NCBI GenBank assembly: GCA_963971285.1
Contig: OZ020252.1
Location: 12,499,662 to 12,563,661 of the forward strand
DNA from: Astropecten irregularis
Taxonomy: Eukaryota > Echinodermata > Asteroidea > Paxillosida > Astropectinidae
Direction of reading: 5' to 3'
DNA length: 64,000 nucleotides
Part shown: one piece after another, positions 13,301 to 25,300 of the stretch
How positions within the stretch are numbered: the stretch's first letter is position 1
Layout: every line of letters begins with the position of its first letter
Notes under the pieces: model-generated
The model's input: the letters and a program-made list of their open reading frames with translations, nothing else
What the model was told of the DNA's origin: nothing
Databases searched by the model: none
Program-made: the position numbers and the translations under genes

Positions 13301-16300
13301 TTAAAGGAAAATGATTGAACAAAAATAATTCACACATTTCCCGAATTACACAAAATATAATATTAACAATTGGGTGTTGTATGAGTGAACGTACATATTT
13401 TTTAGTGCTTTACCATAGCACCGCCGCCACAAAGTGCTAGTCAGTTAGTAAACCTGTCATGATCGCTTGATAATTGTCCATCATTAAGGTGCAACATGTT
13501 GAAGTATGAATTTCATTGATTTTTATATCATCATCAAATAACCACAGGGGAAACTGAATGAATTTTAAGTTATTGAAAGGACTGGTGAACAAAGAAAAAT
13601 TGTCTGGACGGGATTCGAACTAGCGACCTCCTGTACGGTGTTCAGGAGGTCGCTGGTTCGAATCCCGCTTCAGTCAATTTTGCTGACATTGTTTGTAATG
13701 TAAATGTGTTTCGTCTCTCGTTAGGTGTTCTTCTTCAGTAATCTATACTTTTTGTATTGAATCTATTTGCAGTTAAAACTGATAACTCCCATCGCGTGCA
13801 AAACTGTTCTCTGTAAATTCTTGTACATGTTCATGCTCTTTATATATGAATATAAATCAGTCAAAAACTCAAAACAAATAATAAAACGCCCTTTGTATAA
13901 AAATGTGCTATGACCCTATCAGTACCGAGAAAATGACAAAATGTGTGTCACGTGATTACATTTATCATGAAAGATATTAGTAACCAAATTATGAAATTAA
14001 TTGGAGATATAAAACGAATGATTTCACATATAAGTCTCACCACAAATTGCTTACGATACCGCAAAGCTAAAATGGCAAAAACAGACATCCGTATAACAGT
14101 GTATGAACTCCTCCTGAGCACTTTGATATTATGCAGTAGGTTTATTCTTATACGCGGAGGTTTTACACAATAATTCTCTTTGACAGTTACTGATGAGCGT
14201 GTCCATTTGTTGGCCTATACAAAATAACATTGACTCTCAAATCGGTTTGGTATTAGTGTACAGGGATCCATTCATCACTCCCTCATACATTATTCATTTC
14301 CGCCGTCATACTCACAATTACATACTAATAGTACTAACACTGAACAATCGGATATCAACAAACAACTTAACATTGAATTACAATAATGAGACCTAATAAT
14401 TACTTGTACTTGTTGTTGGTTCTACACATCTATATATATTATTTGTTTGACCTTTGCGTGAGCCTTCTTGAAACTGGAATCGTTAAACATGCTTCGACCG
14501 TGCGCATTACGAAAAACCTATTGTTTTGGCACATGCGGACATTATAATGGATTTTAACAGTCTGTGTGTACTTGCCGGTAAACCAACGAAACATCTTTCA
14601 GACAAAAAGAAACAGTTCAAGCCTTATCCACTCATTTTCTGACATTTCACCGCAACCATTAACCCAAACGGACCCTAATTCGTCACTCTTGCTTTGAAAA
14701 TGACTTTGCAAGATGGCGTAGAGACTCGGCCTGGCATGTTTGTATGAGCAGTGATCAATCTAGTAGTCCATGTATGCAGTTCACATATATCCCTGGAGAA
14801 ACTAGTCCGGTTTGTACTATCCTTAACGTAGGATAATCTGATTAAGAATACGTTGTTGTTTGTAAATATGGCGTCAGTCCATAGAGGTAGGAAAGCAATT
14901 TTTAATGCACTAAAACAAAGCTAATGATAATTGAGTGATCCCGAATGGGCTTGTTTACTACACCGTTACATTTGTTAGGTTCTTCCTTTTAGGGGCCGTC
15001 CATAAAGTACGTACGCACGAAGGGGGGGGGGGGGGGGGGGGGGGGAGGGGGGGGTTGTTACCGATGCGTACGCCATGCGTACGGGGGGGGAGGGGGGGGG
15101 GGTTGAGGCCAATGCGTACTGTACGCAAACGAAAAATTTGCATAGCATTATCGCGCGAAANNNNNNNNNNNNNNNNNNNNNNNNNNNNNNNNNNNNNNNN
15201 NNNNNNNNNNNNNNNNNNNNNNNNNNNNNNNNNNNNNNNNNNNNNNNNNNNNNNNNNNNNNNNNNNNNNNNNNNNNNNNNNNNNNNNNNNNNNNNNNNNN
15301 NNNNNNNNNNNNNNNNNNNNNNNNNNNNNNNNNNNNNNNNNNNNNNNNNNNNNNNNNNNNCACATTATAGCCCACACAACGCGTTTTTAATGTAATTGGC
15401 GCTTAATAACTGAAAAAATCCAGTATTTTCAAGAATTTTCTTTTTTCACTTGCATTTTTTTGGGGGGGGGGGGGGCTAGACAAAATTTTTGGGGGGCTAC
15501 AGCCCCCCCTAGCCCCCCGTAGAACCGCGCCTGCAGATTTACCTATAACTTACTATAAAGATGGTGATGGTAGAAACATACAGTTAAAATTTCTGCCTGA
15601 AATGCTGTATTTATCCAGAAAAGAGTAAAACCAATGACCAAAAACAATTTTGATCTTTTAAAGATACATGTAACTGAAAAATAACGGTCAAAAGATTTTA
15701 AAATACCATGGGCGTTTTTCACTGTTTTCTCAAAGAGTGGGCACCGTATGGAACTGAAAATGTCACAGATGACTGTTGCTGTATCTTCCTTGATATTATT
15801 TTATGCCCATGAATCTGCATCATCTTTGACAAAAAAAAACACCTCTCATTGACTTGAAATTCATACAGCCAAATCCCCTTGTAGTTATTTGATGATGTTT
15901 ATCTAAGTTTTTAATCAATTATATTTTAATAGGCTACAGCACGCGGGATGTATCATATAGAAATATACCTCTATGAGCACCGAGCACAGAGAACATTGTA
16001 AACTTGTAGCAAGGATATTTGTTTAAAGTCTCTATCACATTACGAATTCAATGCATATATAGATAATAAAACGTTATGAAAATAACAAACAAATTTGTTT
16101 ATTTTGCCCCTTTATAGGAAATGTACGGAGCTCCTCGAGTGCCACACCGCTTATTCGAAAAAGCAGCAAACGCTGTTCTGTAATTATCCTAAAATTGTGC
16201 TTAATCATGCCCAAGCGACATACTGATTATGTGCTGTTGACAAGCTTGATCATCTTCCCAAGTAGACTTCCTGAAAGATCGAACTCGACTTGTTATCCTG

Positions 16301-19300
16301 AAAGTTGCTTTCGGACGACTTATTAACTTGGAAGTGATTTTACGGAGTAAAATGTCGGGTCTATACTCTTAATGTACAAAACCAAAAACAATAAAAAATA
16401 AATAAATCTAAATTAAAAACCAAGTGCTTGGAGTCAGGAGGGTCTGATATTTCGATAGCTGGATCTTTCTCGAAATCTTTGAGAATCTGCTTTGAGAATC
16501 TTCATTTTTTTTGGACAAAAACTTTGACAAAAAGTATGAACTATGAAATGACCTTTAGTCAGGTGGTCAAGTCAACCAACCGACAAATTGACGAACCAAA
16601 CAGCTGACGGACTAACCAACCGATAATAATAGAGGAAATAGCAACATGATAATCTTGGACAAGGAAAATCGAATGAATGCATTTTTATTGTTTTATCTCG
16701 GGTCATTTTTAATTATGAGACAAGAAGTAATAATAATATTGTGGGTTTTTTTTTTTAACTTATATGATGCTAAAATGAAATGAAACAAGAATTTTTCAGT
16801 CATGTTAAGAGTTGGGCGGGCCTGACGTTTCGATCCTAGCAGGATCTCTCTTAAATGCTAAATTTCGATCGTAGCAGGATCTTTCAAAGCTAAAAGAGAA
16901 AGATCCTGCTATAGCCGACCGATCCGATGGCGCGATAAATCATCCGCCATTATTGCGGTGTCCCCACCCGCCTTTTTTATGTGGCAATAAAAGAATTTAC
17001 GCTCCGCCGCACTCTATACTGCAGGGTGTACGTCCCCTGATTTTTTTGTTGCCACACAAAAGGCAAGCGGGGACACCTCAGTAATGGCGGGTGGTATATC
17101 GTGCCGTCGGGTCGAAACGTCAGAGCCTCCCAAGCCCAAGCATTATTTCAAATCATTATTATGGTTGATGAGCAGTTTGCAGAAGTTTATTACTTGTATT
17201 GATTATTTCGTTCAATTATAGTTGGTCAACCAAGCAACCGAGCCAATGGTTAACAGACCATTCGACCTATGAACTGACCAACCACGTGACCCCGTCGTAA
17301 TTACTGCATTATAATGTTCTTATCTTGGTAAGGTGACTAGCCATGGCACCCCGGCAACGAAAACGTAACGCAACAGCGAACAACATCACCATCAGCGAGT
17401 CCCTGGCTGTGTTATCAGATTTCGGAAGAAGTCTTAACCTAAGCGTGCTGGTCAGCGATACTTCCCTGAAGAAGGCCTACACAGCCGCAAAAACAGACGG
17501 AGAGCTGCCGACCAACCGAGCAAGGGTACTGATCCTAGGGGAGCCACGGGCCGGTAAGACCAGCCTGCTGAACCGTCTTCTGGGCAGGGACTTCGACCGT
17601 CAGGAGCAGCCTACCCACGGCATCGAGACACGCATGTGTCACGTCACCGACGTGGACCGACACTGGAACGAATCAGGAACAGCAAAAGCTGATGATATTG
17701 TAGAATGTGCTGCGGCAGTCACGGTCCTTGGTGAAACTTCATCAGATGAAGTTAAGGATCAAGACACCTACGTGAACAACAACAATCGATACACACCACA
17801 CCAAAACACACCACACCAAACGCCTCTAGAATCCGCCGCTTCACTTCTGAAGATAATATCACAAATTATTTTGGTGACCGTTGTTACTTCCACGCTGGGA
17901 CTTTTCCAGTACGGATACGTGGCCTTTGTGTGGCCTTCTATTTTTGTGGGCTTATGGATTCTTGACTATAATAACGCCTATCGTTTTATGACTTCCGTGT
18001 CTTTGGTTTGTGTTCTTTTCGAAGCCATGATCCGGATCAATGAACCTTTCGAAAATCTGACATGTGTCAATGATGGTAACTTTAGCAGCAAGGCATTGAT
18101 GTTCACCGCAGAGAATATTCTGTTTAACTTAGTGAATACCATTCTGGTAGGACTGGCAAGTGGTCTTGGTTGTCGGACGGGCATTGCTGTAGCATTCTCG
18201 GCTTGTGTCCATCCAACTGAATCTCCCGTAACTTTGGCATCTGCTCTCCAGGGTGTGAGAGCGTCTTGGAACGCCTTGATGCTGAGTGGAATTTTTGGTG
18301 TAGGTGCCATTCTGGGTATTTGGGCCTACACGTTTTCTACGGCCAATGACCGATTACACAAGACTAGGGCAGTTTTGTCTTACGGCCTGTTGGTGCTGTT
18401 GTTCTATTTGTTTTGCACAGGAGACTGTAACCATCGACCGTACTGGTTTATTTTCCTCAATGGGTTGATGATGGCAACAGGGGGAACGTGGGGAGCAATG
18501 TTTGGCCGAAGGTCTGTTCTGAAGTATGGCTTTAATGCTAGCTATGTCACCAAGAAAACTGCAGGATTTCTTTTCGGTTTGTACTTGGCTTACATGTGTG
18601 GATGGAGTCTGAGAGTACCAGAGGCCTGTCTGACGTCCGTAGTATTTTACATCCTCTCTGTCACTGCACATCCTCTCTTTGATCTACACACATCCTATCG
18701 TATATGGCGTGAAAAGAAGACTTTCCCTATCAAAGTCATACGGGATCAGATGAAATCTGTGATCAAGGGCCAGTCACTCCTGGAGACAAAACTGAGTTTG
18801 TGGGACTTTGCCGGTGATGCCTTGTACCACTGTGCACACCACGTCTTCATGCCCGATAGAGCTCTTTACATCGTCGTCTTCAGCATGGAAGCCGCTGTAT
18901 CTGACGGAGATGGAGAGCTGAACAAGCTTCTGTTTTGGCTGAATTCAGTCTGTGCCCATGCACACCACCGCGATGCCGTAGTCATTATTGTCGGGACCCA
19001 CAAGAAAAGTGTCTCAGAGGAGAGCATAATGCGTTTCAAGGACAAACTCCACCACAGAATAACTGTTCCCTTTTGTAGCCGGCTAGTTTTGAATCGGGAG
19101 GATGACAGACCGCTGTTTCTCGTTGAGAATTCGCAACCCTTGGACGACGATTTCCGTCAGCTGAGAGCCGAGATATTCAGGCAGGTGGAGAGTGCACAAT
19201 ATGCGCAAGAGAAGTACCCGATAAAGTACCTGCACTTTTACCGTCAGATCCAAAATCGACGGAAATTGGCAGAGGTGGACAACGCCGCGAATGTTGTGAA

Positions 19301-22300
19301 GCTGGAAGAAGTCCGAAACCTGGCAAGGAGCACCTGCGACATCAAAGGCGAAGTCGAATTGAAGCGCATGCTAAAGTTCTTCAGCGAGGCTGGAGAGATC
19401 ATTTATAAAGATGACGACGATACCTTGCAGCAGCACGTTGTGCTAGACCCTCAGTTCCTGTTGGATGTCATGAGGAAACTGGTGAGAATCCCTCGTCCTG
19501 CGAATCAGTCACATCGCTATGCTGAGGAGTGGAGATATTACACAAGCAGCGGAATCATCTCAGAGGAGCTATTGCGTCACATCTACAGGGACATGCCTCA
19601 TCTAGTCGACCTGTTGACGAGTCTTCTCAAAGCCTATGATCTCATGTGCCCAGTAGATGCCATCATCAACCCAAACAGTCCGTCGTCGTCTTTCTTAGTA
19701 CCTTCTGTCTTGCCTCCTTACCACGGAGAGCCGGAGGTGTTTTGGGAGTCGATGGGTGCCGAGGAAGTATTCTATTTTGACTTAGCTTCAAATTGCTCTT
19801 ATACGGACTTTTCTTGGCTTGGTCGCGTAGAATAAATTTGGTTATTTGTGTTTTCCCCTGGATGTCGCTCTCAAATTCATCAAATACAAAGTGTCAGGGT
19901 ATTATTCTTTAGCATTCCAAAAGACCAACCTGGATTGATTATCCCGCACGAGGGAGTTTGATAAATGACCAGGCAATCTTCACAAAGAGTTGCAGGGAAT
20001 TATCGCTTCAATCCTATCAGGAGGTTATTGGATGGAGTGATTGTTGACGGGTGTTTGTTACCAAGTGGGAGGGCTGATGGTACTCTACTACTCTTCATTT
20101 AATACATGTATTGCATACATGTACTTGACTAGTGGTGTAGTATAGTTACCATGATCGTTTGCTAGAGCCACTGTTCAAATCAGCAAATCTAACATTCGTA
20201 GTCGATACAAATATAACACACAATCCTGCTTAGCGCAATTGTACAAAATGACCAAATAATGTAAGCACATCTTTTCACACTTTCTGCCGCCCTTTCGTAG
20301 TCAAAACATAGTTAGATGCTCTCTAAAGTGTAGAATAAAGTAAGGTGACCATATTTTGTTCAGATGATCCGGGGACAGTGATCCGTGTCCTGGGGGAGGG
20401 GTATAATTTTGAAAAAAATTGAATCCAGATGGTGCCTACTTGCAAAATGGTGGCATCTATGGACTTCTTGTGCAGTTGACATGAGTGGGTTACTTACATG
20501 TCTTATGCGGTTGTCTTCGCATACTTATCTGAAGAATGGATCTTCTTCAGCACAGCATTATTTTGTGTTCTTCAGCTTTTTTATTTAGGACAATTAGAAT
20601 TTTCGGGGGAATTTCGTCGAATCGGGGACATTTTCGGGGACAATTTTTCATCGGGGACGGCACTGTCAAATCGGGGACGTCTGGTCACCTTAGAATAAAG
20701 GGAAGTTTAAAGTTTAAAAGGATACAATTAATGAAATAAGAATACTAAAAACCGTATTTAGGACACACATAGACAAGAAATATTTTCAAATGTTGAAACC
20801 AGAATATATAGATTCCTTGTATTTTCGCATTAGGCCTATACGTGGGTATATGTAAGAACCGTCAAATTGTTCTTCAATATTTACAGCTGGATATTGAACG
20901 TTTTTCTGTTGCTATTTGTCATTATTTTGATCCGTAGCATGCAGAGAGACAGCCTTCATTTATGCCATAACTAGTGCAGCAGTGACCCATTCAGTGGCTC
21001 GTTCATGCAGTGAAGGTAGCGTGGAGACGTGTACCTGTGACTACAAGTACCAGCGACCAAATGGTGAAGACTGGGAGTGGGGTGGATGTAGTGACAACAT
21101 CGCCTTCGGCTACAGATTCTCACAAAAGTTTGTGGATGCTGACGAGAAAGGACGGGATCTGCGCTTCATGATGAATATTCATAATAATGAAGTTGGGAGA
21201 TTGGTAGGTGACATTCCATTTCTGGACCCGTTACAGTCCAATGATACATGACTACATTATCACTCTTTCAAGATATCACTATATACTAGATGTACATGTA
21301 ATGAATGAAAATCCAAACGACGCAATATGTTTCTTGAAATAATCAGTGCAACGAACGGGAAAGTCGATGTGTTTAATTGACATGGTTTAAGTTCAAAGTT
21401 AATTACATTTTGGATGTCTACCATCAAGTTTGGTCTCGTATTACACTGACCCACACTGGCCACACAATGTACTTGTAGGGGGATGATCAAGTAAGTTGTT
21501 GCGGCTGATTTGTTTGGGTAGCGCATATCTTTTTTGCCTTTATAGCCGCCTTTTGGGTGTCCTTTTTAAGTTGTTGTTGTTGTCTTGCTTTGTTCCTTTG
21601 GAATGTGCATGTGAATATGCATGTACATGTACATATAGTTCCTATCAAGTGGGAACTTCTTAGTGTAACTGTGTAATCCGTTTGAGCACACGGTATTTCA
21701 ATTGACTGTTCTCTTCGCAGCGCTGTTAATTCTACTCTTTTATCAACACCGTGAAGTCACCGCAGACATCCAATTTTGTAAACTACCAATTCTATAAACA
21801 CAATTGTCCTTCTTAGTACATAAACCGGTTTCATTATGTCATATAATTGGCTGAGTTTGGGAATACAGACAATTCACCAGAATGATCGCGGCAATCTCGC
21901 CATGAATGCTCGATACAAATTGTGTTATTTGTGACATTTATTACTGGGAAATCTCCCTGCAATCTCAACAGAAACACCTTTTCTATGAAACGTTCATTTG
22001 CTGTTGAAAGTATGCCAAGGAATCTTTGATGGGACTGTGCAATCATCTGTGTCTAGGCCGATGTTTGGACCAATACGGCCCAATGACTCCCTGCTACAGT
22101 CACGTTGGCGACAACACAGTCGTAAAACACTTGCTTTCAGGTGGCCAACGATTATACCCAACTTTACTTAGTCAAAGAAATCGGTCCTCTTTAAAGGCCC
22201 TTATTGAATTCAGTCACAAAAGCTATTGGATATTTGAGTTGGGCAATTGCCTGTCGTTTGGTCTTTCTTATTCATATCCACGTCAAAATTATGAGCTCTC

Positions 22301-25300
22301 ATCGTGATTTGAATTGCCTCTTCCTCTTAGATCATAAATTGGTACTTAGTAGAGCCCGAAACGAAACAATAGGGGGACCTTGTTCTGAACAATACCACGC
22401 AGTATTCCCACAGTATTAAATTCGGCCGTTAAAACTCTTAGTGAAAACGAATAAAGACCAGTAGTACAATATAGACAACAGGGACGAACTTATATCCCAC
22501 TTAACATACGCCGACTCGACTCACACTAGAAGTGGAAGACTCGTAAAATGCGAAGTTTAGCCCACGCACATTGACGACGTAAGCTGAGTAACTGTGAGTC
22601 ATTTTATTTGCGGGAATTCCTACATGTGGAACATAAACCAGTCCACATCTTTGTGTGGGTCATCCATCAAGATACACACTGGAAGTTTAAAGGTCAGTCA
22701 CTCCCAGACAATCTTCAACAATAAATAAAAACAATCATCAAATAACCACGACGGAAACTGACTGAATTTTAAGTCATTGAAAAGTGAACAAAGAAAAATT
22801 GACTCGAGCTCTACCAACTGAGCCATGGATTCTGACTGCCAAAAGAACAAAAATAACTGACTACCGGTATTAGGGACACCACCAACATAGGGACTGGATA
22901 GCTCAGTTGGTAAGAGCGCCTGCACGGTATTCCGGGGGTCGCTGGTTCGGATCCCACTATTTTTCTTTGTTCCATTTTCAATTACTTAAAAAAAATTGAT
23001 TGAAAAAATTGAAGTCGCATCCTCTTTGAGTGATGCCCCATGTACTGTTTCTCAGGTTGCAGCGTGACTAATGTTGTGCTTATCGATACAACGATACTTG
23101 GGATATAGCGATATGTGCGTGGTTTCATGGCTTCTGACTGCGATCAAAGATGACTGACTATTAATGTTCACTTTTCAATAAACAAAACCATGTTAATAGA
23201 GAAATAAATAAATCACGTTTGAATCTTCGCATAATTCTTTGGGAAGTCAAGAAACTGAAAAAAAAAAGTTTTCTGGAGAGAATCAAGCAGCGTCTTAGAG
23301 CCAATTGTTTGTCTTGCGGGAGGGTCTGTAACAATCTACAGCTTTGAGTGCGACATGGTGTGGGGTGGTCTGTTACTATTGTATCTACATCCATGTGTGT
23401 GTTGCGGGAGGGTCTACCACAACCTACATCCTCATTGTGTGTTGTGGAAGGGTCTGCTACAACCTACAGCCTTGTGTGTGTTGTGGGAGGGTCTGTTACA
23501 ACCTACAGCCTTGTGTGTGTTGTGGAAGAGTCTGTTAAAACCTACATCCTCATTGTGTGTTGTGGGAGGGTCTGCTACAACCTACATCCTCATTGTGTGT
23601 TGTGGGAGGGTCTGTCACAACCTACATCCTCATTGTGTGTTGTGGAAGGGTCTGCTACAACCTACAGCCTTGTGTGTGTTGTGGAAGGGTCTGTCACAAC
23701 CTACATCCTCATTGTGTGTTGTGGGAGGGTCTGTCACAACCTACATCCTCATTGTGTGTTGTGGGAGGGTCTGTCACAACCTACATCCTCATTGTGTGTT
23801 GTGGGAGGGTCTGTCACAACCTACATCCTCATTGTGTGTTGTGGGAGGGTCTGTCACAACCTACAGCCTCATTGTGTGTTGTGGGAGGGTCTGTCACAAC
23901 CTACAGCCTCATTGTGTGTTGTGGGAGGGTCTGTCACAACCTACAGCCTTGTGTGTGTTTTGGGAGGGTCTGTCACAACCTACATCCTCATTGTGTGTTG
24001 TGGGAGGGTCTGTTACAACCCACAGCCTTGTGTGTGTGTTATGGGAGGGTCTTTTACAATCTAGCCTCATTGTGTGCGGTGGAAGGGTCTATTACAACCT
24101 GCAGACTTGTGTGTGATGTGGAAGGGTCTGTTACAACCAACAGCCTCACCGTGGGCTGTGGAAGGGTCTGTTACAACCTACAGCCTTGTGTGTGCTGTAG
24201 GAGGGTCTGTTACAACCTACAGCCTCACCGTGGGCTGTGGAAGGGTCTGTTACAACCTACAGCCGTGTTTGTGGTTGTGTGAGGGTCTGTTACAACCTAC
24301 AGCCTTGTATGTGTGTTGGGAGGGTCTGTTACAACCTTCAGCCTCATCGTGGGCTGTGGAAGGGTCTGTTAGAACCTACAGCCTTGTATGTGTGTTGGAA
24401 GGGTCTGTTACAACCTTCAGCCTCATCGTGGGCTGTGGAAGGGTCTGTTACAACCTACAGCCTTGTGTGTGTTGTTGGCGGGTCTGTTACAACCTACAGC
24501 CTTGTGTGTGTTGTGGGAGGGTATGTTACAACCCACAGCCTTGTGTGTGTTGTTGGTGGGTCTGTTACAACCTACATCCTTGTAAGTGTTGTGGAAGAGT
24601 CTGTTACAACCTACAGCCTCATTGTGTGTTATGGGAGGGTATGTTACAACCTACAGCCTCATTGAGTGTTGTGGGAGGGTCTGCTACAACCTACAGCCTT
24701 GTTTGTGTTGTGGGAGGGTATGTTACAACCCACAGCCTTGTTTGTGTTGCGGGAAGGTATGTTACAACCTACAGCCTACGGTGTGTTGCGGGAGGGTTTT
24801 ATTCAGAAGTCGAACCGTCTCAATTTGGGTCGCGACTTGCGCCTGTGTGGACACGACTCAAATGGCGCTTTTCAGTGTGTTTGAACGGGCCTCGGAGGTG
24901 ATTTGATATGCTTGCAACTTCCAATCTGGTGAACAATACCTTCAAACATTTGAAAGTGATAACAAAACGTGTAACATTTTTATCGTATGAACAGAAAACA
25001 GTCAACAAAGGAAAGATGCAAACCAATCATTGCTCGTCAACGGTTTGACTTTACTGAATACGGAGATAGTCGAGAGCAGTACTTAAAGAACCGGATTCAT
25101 ATTTCATGTGCCATTTTTTTCTTTCCCCTTCTTTTTCCAGACGGTTTCTTCAGATATGCGGCAGGAATGCAAATGTCATGGCATGTCTGGTAGTTGCACC
25201 ATCAAGACATGCTGGATGCGCTTACCAACATTCCGCTCCGTAGGCGAATTCATCAAGGAGCGCTTTGACGGTGCATCTCGCGTGGCGTTACGTAATGATG

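Larger units (their letters stand above)
10336..17342 (+). other. Wnt1 intron 2, part before the nested ROCO-like ORF
   Basis: Intron 2 runs 10336-20937. This part carries SINE fragments near 11080 and 13529, a G-rich repeat next to a 200-base gap, a truncated MITE at 15532-15842, a fragment of a GGAGCTCC-ended element near 16125, and a group of foldback sequences at 16435-17130. I see no Wnt exon or other gene in it. Confidence 0.75.
21204..25140 (+). other. Wnt1 intron 3
   Basis: A GT-AG intron of 3.9 kb ending in a strong pyrimidine tract (TTTCCCCTTCTTTTTCCAG). It contains a SINE pair at 22736-22990, the 40-bp minisatellite at 23312-24798 and a degenerate hairpin at 24811-24890. I find no exon in 21204-22735. 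Confidence 0.8.

Noticed and set aside
14935..15395. Reading frames across the N run
   Set aside because: Most of the translation is undetermined bases and the rest is a G homopolymer repeat.
17978..18671. Minus-strand frames of 105-110 codons
   Set aside because: They are shadows of the ROCO-like frame on the other strand.
19836..20340. Further ROCO exon after the stop
   Set aside because: Short stretches such as PGLIIPHEG look protein-like, but stops are frequent and no donor/acceptor pair or conserved motif links them to the frame.
23312..24798. CRISPR-like array
   Set aside because: Units are contiguous with no unique spacers and lie in an intron of an animal gene; this is a minisatellite.
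23348..24906. Several overlapping Cys/Tyr-rich reading frames of 100-275 codons
   Set aside because: They are translations of the 40-bp minisatellite in different frames; the period is not a multiple of three and the unit has no stops, so they are not evidence of coding.
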